The position numbers and the translations under genes were made by a program. Positions 46,443-58,458 of a DNA stretch of 64,000 bases are shown here, in pieces. Each line of letters begins with the position of its first letter. The stretch's first letter is position 1. The DNA comes from Orobanche coerulescens (taxonomy: Eukaryota > Streptophyta > Magnoliopsida > Lamiales > Orobanchaceae), in NCBI GenBank assembly GCA_033398695.1, contig CM065815.1:12306501-12370500 (forward strand), written 5' to 3'. A model generated the notes under the pieces. It was given only the letters and a program-made list of their open reading frames with translations. It was not told the origin of the DNA and made no database searches.

Positions 46443-48047
46443 TGGATCCAACTATATGTAGGTCACAAGTCGTCAGAAATAAGTCTAGGGGGTGAATAGA
46501 CTTATTGAAACTCTTTTCCACAAAGTAGGAATTAAGGAGTTTCTCAGCTGATGGTACATATGACCTAGAGTCGTCTGTAGACAATATAAGTGCGGAAGTC
46601 AGCTGATGATGAATACAGAAATGTAAATAATGAAAAACTAAGTATGAATGCAGCAGTTATGTATGATGCTAAAATAATAAAGTACGCAGACAATATATAG
46701 TGGTCTCAGAGGTTGGGTAATCCTCTACTATTCCACTTTTCTCCAAACCAGTTGGAGATGAATCCACTATAATTTTCAACCAATGATAAATATTACAGTG
46801 ATTCTAAAACTTAGCTACAACAACTTCCAACCAGTGGAAATCCTGTTGTTGCAACTCCTTTCTAACTGCCTAGCACCACTCTATATCCAAATCCTTGGAT
46901 GCCTATCAGTCGTGCAACTTCAACCAGTGAAGTACCCCGTACTCGGGTTTTAAGACAAGAGTGTTTTGTCTTCTCCAACTAAGAGATTTCTTCGTATGTG
47001 AATTGTGAATGCTGCTCTTCACGATGCTATAGATTTTTTGATCGCTTGATTGCTTGAGAGTATAGTTCGCATCGTACTTTGCTCTTTTCAATATTCAGAT
47101 ATTTATAGCTTGTCAATCCTTAGAGCTTTTCTTCATAGCCGTTGCAAATCTGTAACAAATCTCTCCGTTGGAGAAGTAGACTTCTTTGCTTTTCTTTTTG
47201 AACGTTGCAAGGCTGGATTCCCTTATTTAAATCTATTTCCGACCATTGTGAAGACTTTCACGTTGAAGCGCCGAATCTTTTGATTTTAATATGTTTAAAG
47301 TCTTCAGAGGTGGGTCTTGATGAAATATTTAATTCATATCCTTCCAGGAATCTCTCCAATCTGTCCCTTATCGCCCGCATGTGACTCTCCGTAATTATTA
47401 ACTTTTCAATGCATGCTGATGTGGACAGTTTTACTTGACTGATTACTTAGACATGACATATCTGATCTCTTTAAGTCAATATGTGCAGTCAAACTTCTCT
47501 GTCGTCAGACTTCTCTAACAATGACTTCTCTGATGTCCTGACGAGACTTCTCTGATCTGACGACTTGTTTGAAGTCTTCTGACCTACTGAACTTGACTGA
47601 TCTTGATGGTCAAACTTCAGATGACTTGGGCTCCGTCTGATCACTTGACTGCAGTATGGTCAAAACTTCTCTGATAAAATTGTTGACCAGTACTTCTCTG
47701 ATTTTCATTTGACTGTGACTCGGCTTTCTGCAGTGTTTGGTCAAACTTATCTGATGTTGCTGTCTGACCGAAACTTCTCTGATGTACTTATCTGCACTTT
47801 GTACTTAGCCGATTTTAAGCCTAACTTAAATGGCCTATAGAGGATACTCATTTGGTTCTTTTTTACATTTTGCCAAGTATCTAACTTAACATAATTTGGC
47901 CTATGGAAGATGCTCATTTGGTTCTTCCTTACATTTGCCAAGTAATAAGCATACATTTGAATAAGCAAGTACAATGATGACATCATCAAAATCTAACAAG
48001 TATTTCTAACACTATATTCTTTTTGGACAAAATACTTTTGGGCTTCA
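46443..48047. mobile_element. unclassified 1.6-kb insertion in the Copia-B 3' LTR (solo LTR candidate)
   Basis: Comparison with the intact 5' LTR shows that GGTGTTTTGAAAC is interrupted here. The insert begins TGGATCCAAC and ends GGGCTTCA (TG...CA), with flanks GTGTT and GTTTT, an imperfect 5-bp duplication. It has no coding capacity. Its right half is rich in ACTTCTCTGA-like words, and near 46490 it has the phrase AGGGGGTGAATAGACTTATT. The size and ends fit a solo LTR, but the class is not proven. Confidence 0.6.
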
Positions 48048-48793
48048 GTTTTTGAAACTGAAGTAAAGACTGAAGTTGTCTTGGCCCAAAGCGGATCTTT
48101 ATCATTCTGGCCAAGCGGTCGATTTGAAATCAACAATGAGAATTTAAAACAGAAATGTCCAAACATGAATGCAATGGAATTCTGTAACATCAGCATTCAA
48201 ATATTTGATTCGTGTAACGTCCATAACAGTTTATTAGCTGATTAATGAGAATAAATCTGCATTAATCCCTCCATGGTTGAGAGTAGCCTATAAATAGGCA
48301 TAGGCATTTGAGCATTTCAGATATAATTTTCGGACATCTAAATCACTACAATTTCTCTGCATACAAATATTAGTGTATTAATATAACTCAAGTTTTCAAT
48401 CCTCGTCCAGTTCGTCGGAGCTCCCCGGTTTGCGGTGTTGCTACTGGGGAGACGTGAAGTCGTTTACCTTTGGGGACGAGCCGTCAATCCGTGAACACTA
48501 CCGGGGCATTTCTCGTCTTGCGGGCAGAAGGCATCTTCGTGCAGCTTATACAACAATCTGGTTTCGTTTCTAGTTTTTCTTGTTTCAATTATTTCCTTGT
48601 ATTTTTAATTTGCTACTTGTTAGTTTAGATTCTATTTCCATTTCCTTGTATTTTTCTCGAGTTTGTTCACCGGATCTTCTGTAATTTCTTTTTTCGTTCG
48701 ACTTCTGTAATTTTTGTTTTTTTCGAGTTGTACTTTTGTTTTTCCAATTGTAATTTAGTGTCGCCCGGTAAATTTCAACGAAATTTACCAACA
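48048..48793 (+). repeat. Copia-B 3' LTR, second part
   Basis: Resumes TTTTGAAACTGAAGTAAAG, matching 40384 onward, and ends TTTACCAACA before the target duplication TTTTA. Confidence 0.9.
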
Positions 48794-48798
48794 TTTTA

Positions 48799-49135
48799 TT
48801 GACCACTACCAAATTTCAATCCCGAAGAAAAGCATTCCTTCATATGCAGCCCTATATAAGTATAATTTCATTCCATGCATGGGATTTGGGACATCTAGTC
48901 ATAATAAAGATAGTTAGGATTGTATACTCGAAATGTTTCTATGGTAAATTTTATATATATATATATATATGTATATATTAAGCACTAATTTGAGCCATTA
49001 AATAATAAATAAAGAGCTCTAGATTTTGCCACATTATCACATCATATGGAAGGTGTGAATGGCAGTAATTAAGGAGAAGCATAATTTTGCCATTTCATAA
49101 ATAAATTATTCTCATTTAAAATACAATAGCTTATT
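48799..49135. other. intergenic, no gene seen
   Basis: AT-rich, with a TA microsatellite at about 48952-48976. Confidence 0.5.
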
Positions 49136-49969
49136 CATTTATTATCTGTTTTGAATAAAAAATATATCAAATGAATCGTCTTTTCATGATATACAATTTA
49201 ACATGCATATTGCATACCTAAAAATATAAAAAAATGGTATATTGGAATAATAAAAATAGTGCGAATTATAGAGAGAAATGCACTGCTTCATAGAATATAT
49301 AAATACACTGTTCCATAGTGTACCAGTATACCGCTTCATAGTGTATAAATGCACTGCTTCATAGTGTACAAAGTACTATTTCTGCTTCAGAATTAACACA
49401 AAAATTTATGATAAAACCGTCAACTTCAATGAATAAACTGCTTTCATTGGATATGAATTAAGAATCTTGTCATATACCATTGAAAAGCCAAATGAGTCTA
49501 GTTTCCAACAAAAAATGGCACTACAAAATATTAAGTATGGAGAGAGTTATGATGCATTGAATGGAGACTGCCACAATGGGTATTTTATAAAAATATACAA
49601 GTGGATTGCTTCATAGTGTACAGTGCACTGCTTCACAGTATATAAGTGCGCTGCTTCATAGTGTACAAAGTACCGTTTCTGCTTCAATATTTGACTTATA
49701 ACACATTGCTTCTTAACTATAACTACACCGCTTCAATATACAAATGCACTACTCCATAGTCTATAAATGTAGTGCTTCATAGCATAGTACTATTTCTGCT
49801 ACAAAATTTGCACAAAAATTTCTCCTCAAACCGTCAACTTCAATAAATAAATTGCTTTAATTGGATATAAACTAGGAGTCATGCCATATAATATTGAAAA
49901 GCCATAGAAGTCTAGTTTCCAACAAAAAAAAGGACACTGAAAAATATTAAGTATGGAGAGAGTTATGAT
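49136..49969. repeat. two diverged tandem units of about 417 bp with CACTGCTTCATAGTG repeats
   Basis: The sequence AAATATTAAGTATGGAGAGA ends both units (GTTATGAT at 49545-49552 and 49962-49969, 417 bp apart). AAACCGTCAACTTCAAT and AGTCTAGTTTCCAACAAAAA also occur once in each. The first half of each unit contains several short CACTGCTTCATAGTGTA words. No coding potential. Confidence 0.75.
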
Positions 49970-49971
49970 AC

Positions 49972-51609
49972 TGATGAGTCGATTTTTGATCGTCTCATTC
50001 CGTTCTATCAAGTCGTACTTTCATTTGTTTTTAAATATTTTTGCTCTTTTTACGCGTGGTATGTTGTGTTTTTATTTTTTAGGTAGACGGGCAAAGATTA
50101 TGGTGAAATATGCGCTCTTATGGCCAATATTGGAGTTTGTGACGATCAAGAGCAAGAACGGGGCCTGAAACGATAAAAATTGAAGCAATATCGGTCGTAT
50201 TTTCTAATTTACAAATTTATTACTTCGAACTAGGATGTGTTCTATATATGTATGGATTTCTCGTGAAATAAGCTTCGCAACGGTATATTATACGTGAAAT
50301 TGTGAGGTGTATTGAGGGAGATATGGCTTCTAGACCACGATCACGCAGTTCAGACCACGGCCCGAAGAGTTGAGACCGCGATCCAAGCCCGGACCGCACC
50401 CGAACCGCGGTCCTGAATCCAGACCGCGTCCCAGAAGCCCCCAGAATCATCCAGACAGCGGTCCAAGCCCTCCGGACCGCGGTCCAACCCCATGTGTGCA
50501 GAAAATGCGATTTTCTGCACTTTTTGGCGATTTTTGACGGGTATATATAGGGAAACCCTATACCCAACTTCTCCCAAGCCGCAAAACACGATCCAAACTC
50601 AATTTTTCTCTGTTTTTGAGTGTTATAAACATCAAGAAATAAAATTGTGAAGGATTTTCATCATTTGTAAGGAGATTTTGTTCGTTTTTGAAGGAAGAAC
50701 ATCAAACCTTCCTCGGGCTTCGATTTCATTTTCTCAAGGGAAGATTCCTACCATGTTTTATTCCATAATTTTTGCTATTATTATTGAAATGATCATGAGT
50801 AGCTAATCTTATCATATGTGTGTTTAGATTGAACCACACACATGTTCTTAGTTTGTTAGTTTTGATTGATTTTTCGGGTATGAGTTTGGGATTATTCCTC
50901 TTTCTTCGTTCTTTGTAATTTATCGGCGTTCTTGATAATATATGTGCATGAATATTATTTAGACGCAAGAGAACTTATGATTTAGATCATCAAACATTTT
51001 TCATGGTTGTTGTTATTGCCAAAATCGAGGGTTTTTGTCGGTGTTCGCCATCAAACGACCCGATAGAAGTGATTGTGAATGTTCTATATTTTTTTCCACG
51101 GTCGTTTAGCGAATTACCCCATCAAAGGTATTTAGCTAGTCGATTGTTAGTAGAGATTCATCCCCAAAGGAGTTTCTCTTGTTTTCGAAAAGGACAATCG
51201 CGATTTTTAGAATTTGCCGCCATCAAACGAATTTCTTTTAATTGTGAGCAATCGGTAATTTCAAACCATAAATTCTTTGAGTATCGAAACTAATAATTGA
51301 TAACGTGTGTGTCGGTGATTCTAAACTCCCATATCATTCTTCATAATTGTATTCTCTAGAAATCCAACCTTTAATTTGGTATTTTTAACGCTTCGATTAA
51401 TTTAATTTTCCTCACTTGTTTTACGAACTTACATCTCTACCGAATCATTCACCGTGTTTTAATTCACTTTACTTTTGTTAATTCGACTATTTTCTAAACA
51501 TAATCGAACTTCAAACCGTTTCCAACTCCTCGAGAGATCGACCTCGGAGTTACTTGCCGCTTCCTACAAAAGCGATTCGTACACTTGCGAGCTTTTAATT
51601 TGTTCATCA
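49972..51609 (+). repeat. Athila-like 5' LTR (about 1.64 kb)
   Basis: TGATGAGTCG starts the LTR and its end is placed at ...TTCATCA, six bases before the primer site. The start is inferred from TG and position after the tandem repeat and cannot be confirmed without the 3' LTR. TATATATA is at 50542-50549. Confidence 0.7.
50333..50520 (+). promoter_or_regulatory. palindrome array and hairpin upstream of the Athila TATA box
   Basis: Eight variants of GGACCGCGGTCC have their GACC-type core at 50333, 50353, 50374, 50392, 50403, 50422, 50454 and 50475. Then a perfect hairpin has arms GTGCAGAAAAT (50496-50506) and ATTTTCTGCAC (50510-50520). The TATA box follows 22 bp later. A U3 regulatory role is inference. 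Confidence 0.7.
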
Positions 51610-51615
51610 AGTTTT

Positions 51616-51633
51616 TGGCGCCGTTGCCGGGGA
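51616..51633 (+). promoter_or_regulatory. Athila primer binding site, tRNA-Asp type
   Basis: TGGCGCCGTTGCCGGGGA is the complement of the 3' end of plant tRNA-Asp, the known primer site of Athila/Tat-group gypsy elements. Confidence 0.9.
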
Positions 51634-51843
51634 GTTGGCGTTTAATTTTTGATCTTGTTTTAATAATAGTTAAATTATTTTTCTTGATCATTTTTCCGTT
51701 TTCATTATTTTTGATAAAGTCTAAAAAATTCGCTCTAACTTCTTTTGTTTATGCTTGGTAGGAGATTGTTGGGAAACTCGATTCTTCCACCCATAGACGA
51801 AGTTTAAAGAATTAGAGCACCAAAAACAATAGCCACATCATCA

Positions 51844-54371
51844 ATGGCAAACGACGAGGAGAATCCGGATCTTGAAGAGCGACTTTTGCTCCAGGAAGAA
51901 AACCCTCGTCAACCAAGGCATGAGAATGTTGCACAAAATTTAGATAAAGAAAATATTCGTTAACCGAGGTTTCCGAGATATAAGAATGTTGGGCGCAATC
52001 AAGGGATACCCGAATCTCAACAAGAGAGATACTTTTATCCGAGATAACCACCCGTTGGAGTGCAATATGGAGCGGACTATTATCCCGGGCCTCAATATGG
52101 GATGGAAGCAAACTATAATATGCCGCAACAACCTCCGGTTGAGCATCTAATGCGGGACTATGCAAAGCCCATGGTTAACACTGCCATCTCATGCATCCAA
52201 TTAGCACCGGCAGCAAGAAACTACCACATCAGCGGATTTCACATCGAGCAATTGCCCTCATTTCACGGATTAGCACGTGAGGACCCGTTGTCGTTCATCC
52301 GGGACTTCTATGTGGCTATTGACAACTTTCCATTAAATGGGTTGATGGAGGATCAACTAAGAATGAAGTGCTTCCCTTATACACTCAAAGATGGGGCGAA
52401 ACAATGGTTGATGACTTTAGCACCGGGCTCACTAAGGACGTGGGATGAAGTTTACGACAAATTCATTACCAAATACTTCTCTCATTCGAAGACTACACAA
52501 TTGAGAGCCCAAATCTCAACATTTGGACAACAAGATGGAGAGGCATTTCACGAAGCATGGGACCGATTCAAGATGCTCCTCATTCAATGCCCACACCATC
52601 ACTATCCGCTTCAACTACTTAATCAATTTTTCTATCAATATTGCCAAGGTGCGGTGGATAACGCAGCCAGTGGTTCATTTTGGAGGTTAACGGAGAGACA
52701 AGCTTATGATGTGTATGAAACATTGGGAGCTAATTCACAACAAAAAAGTGTACGTGTTCGTAGGGGAGCTGCGAACCAAGTAAGCGAGAAGGACAAGACA
52801 CAATCTAAAATCGATGAGTTAACAAGGGAACTAAGACAACTAAAGACTCAAAATAAATCTTCGAGCTCACGAGTTTGCGAAATTTGCGTGGGACCCGGAC
52901 ATGATGCTAATTCTTGCCCACATACTTTTCCTGAAGAACAAACTAAACAAGTGAATTGGGCTATGGGACAAAGCACGGGAAGGCCCGAGTGGGAAGATAG
53001 GAGAAATAATTATGGCGGAAATGCAAGAAATGCACCTCTCCCGAACACTTGTCATCCTGGGCTAAGAAACCATCCGAATTTCTCATGGAGAAACAACAAC
53101 CCGATGCCGTATGACACAAGCGCCCAAGCTCAATACAATGGAGGAAACCGAGCCCAACAAACAATACAAAGTGAACCACCTCCACAACAAAGGAACTCTC
53201 TTGAGGAGAGTATTGCGGCATTTATTAAGGAAAGCAATAAAAGGTTCGAATATTTAGAAGCTTCGGTGAAGAAAATAGAAATTCAAATTGGGAAACTTAC
53301 TACCGAGGCACGCAGACAAGAAAGGGGTAAACTACCAAGTCAGCCCGAGCAAGCTCAATCTATTACCACCCTCTGAAGTGGTAAAGTGATAAATAAAGAA
53401 ACGATTTCCGAAGAGAGAGAGAAGGGCGGTGAGAAAGAAGATGGGTCGGGAAATCAAGAAGAGAGAGTAGACGAAACAACTTCGACCTCCAAGCTTCACA
53501 AATATGCTCAACCATATAAGCCATCGGTCCCTTTTCCGAGCTGACTTAGAAAAGCAAAGCAAGGTGAGAAATTTTCCGAAATCTACGACATGCTTTTGAA
53601 GGTTCATGTCAACTTACCTCTCTTGGATGTTGTGAAGAACATTCCCGCGTACACAAAATTTTTCAAAGAGCTGGCCTCCAACAAAAGACGATATTTTGGG
53701 AACGAGAAAGTGGTGCTCTACGAGGTAGAAGCAAGGAGTCAAAAAAAGGTGATCCCGGAAGTTTTATGATCGACATCACTATGGGAGATAAGAAAGTTGC
53801 TCGTGGGATGCTCGATTTGGGAGCAAGTGTGAATCTCATGCCATACTCGACTTATTTGAGGCTTGGACTCGGGGGAATCAAACCAACAAGAATGACTCTT
53901 CAAATGGCAGATAGGTCGGTGAAATACCCCAAGGGGATCATTGAGGACCTATTAGTGCAAGTGGACAAGTTGGTGATTCCGGCCAATTTTATTATCTTAG
54001 AGATGAGCGATTTCGCAACAAGCGAAAATGAAGGGACAATACTTCTAGGACGGCCATTCGTGCGTATAACAAAGACAATCGTGGACGTTGATGAAGGAAA
54101 GATCACCATGAACGTCTTGGGCGAAACGGTGGAAATCGACGTGTTGGGTTCATCTCCTATCCCTTCTCATATTTATGCTGCCCATGATTGTAATTTTATT
54201 GATTGCATTGATTCTTTGGTTGATGATATATATTTGCATGACTGCGTAGGGGACACGTTGCATGATGCTCTAACCGTTGAGCATGATATGTGGCTGAATA
54301 ATCTAGAAATTGAAGAATATGTTCCGAACCCATTGAAGAAGTTGACGATCTTATTATGCCTTTGGAATTAA
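51844..54371 (+). pseudogene. Athila gag and protease, broken
   Basis: The frame opens MANDEENPDLEERLLLQEEN at 51844 with TAA stops at 51961 and 52045, then stays open from 52060 to 53376. The gag core has LPSFHGLAREDPLSFIRDF and AKQWLMTLAPGSLRTWDEV, and a CCHC-like CEICVGPGHDANSC follows at about 52870-52920. A coiled Lys/Glu-rich tail follows. After stops near 53374-53544 and 53767, the retropepsin frame 53766-54371 has DLGASVNLMP with the catalytic Asp and LLGRPF. The stops at 51961 and 52045 fit CAA changed to TAA. Confidence 0.85.
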
Positions 54372-57294
54372 ATTTTGAGGAGCCCGTCGAAATCACCCTG
54401 CCCCAACTTGAATTGAAAGAACTTCCGGCACATCTTAAATATATTTTCTTAGGCAAAAGTGACACTTACCGTGGAATTGTCTCTTCCGAATTAACTCATT
54501 TGCAAGAAAACAAATTAGTAGAAGTTCTTACTAAATTAAAAGAAACGATTGGGTGGAGTATTTCTGATATCAAGGGGATAAGTCTTGTAAGGTGCATGCA
54601 TAAAATAATTCTTGAGGATAATGTTAAACCTGTTAGGCAAGCCCAAAGGCGTTTGAATCCGAACATGCAGGATGTAGTTAAAAAGGAAGTTTTGAAGTTA
54701 CTAGACGTCGGAGTCATCTACCCGATATCCGACAGTAAGTGGGTTAGTCCTGTGCATGTAGTGCCTGGAATAACGGTGGTTCGTAATGATAAAAATGAAT
54801 TAGTGCCCACCAGAAGAGTGACTGGTTGGATAATGTGCATTGATTATCAGAAATTGAATGCCGTAACGAAAAGGATCATTTTCCCCTCCCTTTCATTGAT
54901 CAAATGTTGGAACGTTTAGCTGGAAATGATTATTGCTATTTTCTAGATGATCTTTCAGGTTTCTACCAGATTCCCATTGCTCCGGAGGATCAACAGAAGA
55001 CGACTTTTACTTGCCCTTTTGGCACTTTTGCCTTTAGGAGGATGCCGTTTGGTCTTTGCAATGCTCCCGCTACTTTCCAAAAGTGCATGCTTTCCATATT
55101 CTCTGACTTGTTGGAAAGTTCCATTGAGGTATTCATGGACGATTTTTCTGTGTTTGGAACCACTTTTGATGATTGTTTACATAATTTGACTGTTGTGCTC
55201 GAACGATGTATTGAGTGTAATCTTACACTTAGTTGGGAAAAGAGTCATTTTATGGTGAAACAAGGGCTTGTTTTGGGTCATATGGTTTCTAATAATGGAA
55301 TGGAAGTTGATAAGGCTAAAGTTTATTTAATTGTTAAATTACCTCTGCCTTCATGTGTAAAAGAAGTTCGAAGCTTTTTAGGGCATGCCGGGTTTTATAG
55401 GCATTTCATTAAAGATTTTTCTAAAATTGCGCGCCCTTTAAGTAATCTTTTGTGTAAGGATGCTAAATTCAATTTTACCGAGGAATGTTTGGTTGGTTTT
55501 AATGCTTTGAAAGAAAAGTTAACTTCCACACCTATTGTTGTTGCTCCCGGTTGGTCTTTACCATTTGAAATTGTGTGCGACGCGTCCAATTTTGCTATTG
55601 GTGCCGTTTTGGGGAAGAGAGTGAATAAATTTTTTCATGTAATTTACTATGCTAGCAAGACACTCGATGAAGCTCAGGCCAATTATACCACCATCGAAAA
55701 AGAGTTTTTAGCTGTTGTGTTTTCTTTAGACAAGTTTCGATCCTATTTGGTTGGTTCGAAAGTAATTGTGCATACGGATGACGCCGCATTGAAATATTTG
55801 TTAGAAAATCCGATGCCAAGCCAAGATTGATTCGGTGGGTTCTTTTGTTGCAAGAATTTGATTTGGAGTTTAAGGATAAAAAGGGTTCGGAAAACGTAGT
55901 TGCCGACCATTTATCTAGATTAACCGAAGGAGATAATTTTAAGCTCGATAGCTCTTTGCCGATTGTTGAGACTTTCCCTGACGAACAATTATTCGATGTG
56001 ACTAAGACACCTTGGTATGCCGATATTTTTAATTATATGGCTAGTGGTGTTTTACAGCCTGACTGGACCTTTCAAGGGAAAAAGAGGTTTATTTCCATGT
56101 GCAGACATTACTTTTGGGACGAGCCCTACTTATTCAGGTTGGGGCCCGATCAGATATTCCGACATTGCATCCCAGAGGAAGAGCACGGGAGCATCTTGTC
56201 ATTTTGCCATTACTTGCACTGTGGGGGACATTTTAACATGAAGAAAACGGTGCACAAGGTCCTTCAATCGGGATTCTACTGGCCGACATTATTTAAGGAC
56301 GCTTATTCCTACTGCAAGAGTTGCTATCGTTGTCAACGAACGGGGAACATAAGCAAAAGAAATGAGATGCCGTTGACGAACAACCTAGTAGTGGAATTTT
56401 TCGATGTTTGGGGAGTCGATTTTATGGGTCCTTTTCCACCTTCCCATGGCTTTGAATATATTTTAGTTACTGTGGATTACGTTTCTAAGTGGGTGGAAGC
56501 AATTCCAACCCGAACTAATGATGCTAACGTGGTTTGCAATTTTTTTAGGGATGTGATTTTCTGCAGGTTTGGGACGCCTAGAGCTGTGATTAGCGATAGA
56601 GGCACGCATTTTTGTAATAGAAAACTTGCAGGGTTGCTTAAGAAGTATGGCGTAAAACATAAGGTCGCAACGGCTTACCATCCACAAACTTCCGGTCAAG
56701 TCGAAGTGAGTAATAGACAGATAAAGGCAATACTCGAGAAGACGGTGAAACCGACAAGGAAGGATTGGGCATTGAAGTTGAACGACACTTTATGGGCATA
56801 TCGCACGGCCTACAAAACTCCGATTGGAATGAGCCCGTATCGCCTCGTTTTTGGGAAAGCATGCCACCTACCTGTTGAGTTGGTACACGAGGCGTATTGG
56901 GCGATCAAAACGCTAAATTTAGATCAAGAAAAAGCGGGTGAAGAACGACTTCTACATTTAAATGAGCTAGATGAGATGCGATATGAGGCGTACGGAAATG
57001 CTAAGCTCTATAAAGAACGGACGAAACGTTATCACGACAAATGTATCATTCACAAATCTCTCGAACCTGGGATGAATGTTTTGCTACATAACTCTCGTCT
57101 TAAGCTCATGCCTAGAAATTGGTGTCGCGATGGGGCGGACCATTCAAGTTTGGCCACACGGCGCGGTAGAACTCCTTGATCCATGGAAGAATGAGCATTT
57201 TAAGGTAAATGGGCATAGAGTGAAGTCGTACTTCGGACGAAGGAAAGAGATAAATGCGTTTGAGTGCATAGAAGTGCAAGATGTCGATGATTGA
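54356..57294 (+). pseudogene. Athila reverse transcriptase, RNase H and integrase, frameshifted
   Basis: Reverse transcriptase begins in 54356-54919, shifts frame near 54890 and continues 54904-55830 with FRRMPFGLCNAPATFQKCM and FMDDF at 55132-55146. RNase H follows with CDASNFAIGAVLG and IEKEFLAVV. A frame change at 55830 leads to integrase (55827-57179): H2C2 zinc finger HYLHCGGHF...CKSCYRC (about 56212-56340), [26 protein letters not shown] and [12 protein letters not shown]. The last shift near 57120 moves the C-terminus to the frame ending at 57294. Catalytic motifs are kept; only three frame changes are apparent, so damage is modest. Confidence 0.85.
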
Positions 57295-58162
57295 GCGAAA
57301 CGGAAAGAAGTCGAGCTAATGACTATAAAAAAGCACTTCTTGGGAGGCAACCCAAGAAAAGTTCGATTTATCGTTTATTTATCATTTCATGTTCATTATT
57401 AGTTTTTCAAAAAAAAATAAAAAAAATAAAAAATAAATAAAAATATAATAAAAAAAATTGCATCGGGCCATGTCAGAATTCGGACCGCATGGCCAACGAG
57501 AATTACGAAAATGGCTGCATCGGTCCATAGGCGGACTGCGGTCCTATGTCCAGGACGTGCGGTAATTGCAAAATGCCGGACATTGTCCCTAATTTTTTTT
57601 AAAAAAAAAATCTTGCCCATGTAATAACACAGCCGAACCCCCCACCCCACCCCACCCCCCACTTTTCTCTTTCATTTCCCACCCCAAACTCTCATCCCTC
57701 CCATTCCCCCTGCACCTTGAATCCAATCCAAATTGATATTTCATCATTTCTTCTTGTGATTTCGATTAGAAACTTGTACTTAACATCCATTTCATCATTA
57801 AATTGGAGCAAATCAAAGGTATGAATTCAAAACTCAATTTTTTTCTTCAATTTGGGGAATTTCTATGATTTTGAAATTTTATGCTTACAACTTCGAATTG
57901 GTGCTTGAGAATAGTTTGAAAGTGCTTGAATATGTTAGAATTATGAGTTGTGATGCTATTTTGGGAGGCTGGTAATCCTAATCGTCTCTCCACAACTTAA
58001 TATTTTTATGCACGAAAGGTGTTTGACGAAATGTTTCTATGAACTAATCTCCCAAATCTCTTGGTTGGTGCTACTTTTGCTAGTTCTTGGAATTTATTAA
58101 TGTTATATTGTCAATTCTTTGCGCCGAACTAACGAGTTTTGCTACTTGATTGGATTTCTTCA
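57295..58162 (+). other. Athila spacer downstream of pol
   Basis: Non-coding. It has an A-rich tract (57408-57457), then variants of the LTR palindrome (GGACCGCATGGCC, GGACTGCGGTCC), a C-rich tract (57635-57661), and T-rich sequence up to the hAT insertion. Confidence 0.6.
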
Positions 58163-58170
58163 TTTACGGT
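58163..58170. repeat. hAT copy 2 target duplication, left (TTTACGGT)
   Basis: Exact 8-bp match to 62246-62253. Confidence 0.9.
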
Positions 58171-58458
58171 TAGAGGTGCCCAAAACGACCCAATCCACTG
58201 GGTCGACCCGCCGACCCGGACCCGGCTAACCCGTGCAGGACCCGGACCCGGCTGACCCGTCGACCCGGACCCGTGATATACACAGGTGGGGTCCGGGTCT
58301 AGGTTTTGCCTACCCGGCGACCCGCCGGGTCTGACCCGTCGGGTCTGACCCGTCGACCCGGCGGAAAAATAAAATAAAAAATTGAAATTTGGCCGTTAGA
58401 CCCTCTCATTGCTAATTGCTATACTACTTAATCTCTCTTTTTTTCGCATTTAATCATT

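Larger units (their letters stand above)
39977..48793 (+). mobile_element. Copia-B: second Ty1/copia family
   Basis: The LTR begins TGTTGGAAATTGG and the final copy ends TTTACCAACA. The target duplication TTTTA is perfect at 39972-39976 and 48794-48798. The element carries gag, protease, integrase, reverse transcriptase and RNase H in copia order but differs in sequence from Copia-A. A 1.6-kb insertion splits its 3' LTR. Without it the element is about 7.2 kb. No standard tRNA-Met primer site is recognisable after the 5' LTR, where the sequence runs AGCAAGACGACAAAACTGAT. Confidence 0.92.

Noticed and set aside
48913..48928. GTTAGGATTGTATACT, matching the start of the Copia-A LTR
   Set aside because: Only about 16 bp match and the following sequence diverges, so a real LTR fragment cannot be claimed.
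54904..57179. Functional gypsy polymerase and integrase
   Set aside because: The catalytic motifs are present but the frame shifts at about 54890, 55830 and 57120, so it is annotated as a pseudogene, with the reservation that some breaks could be sequence errors.
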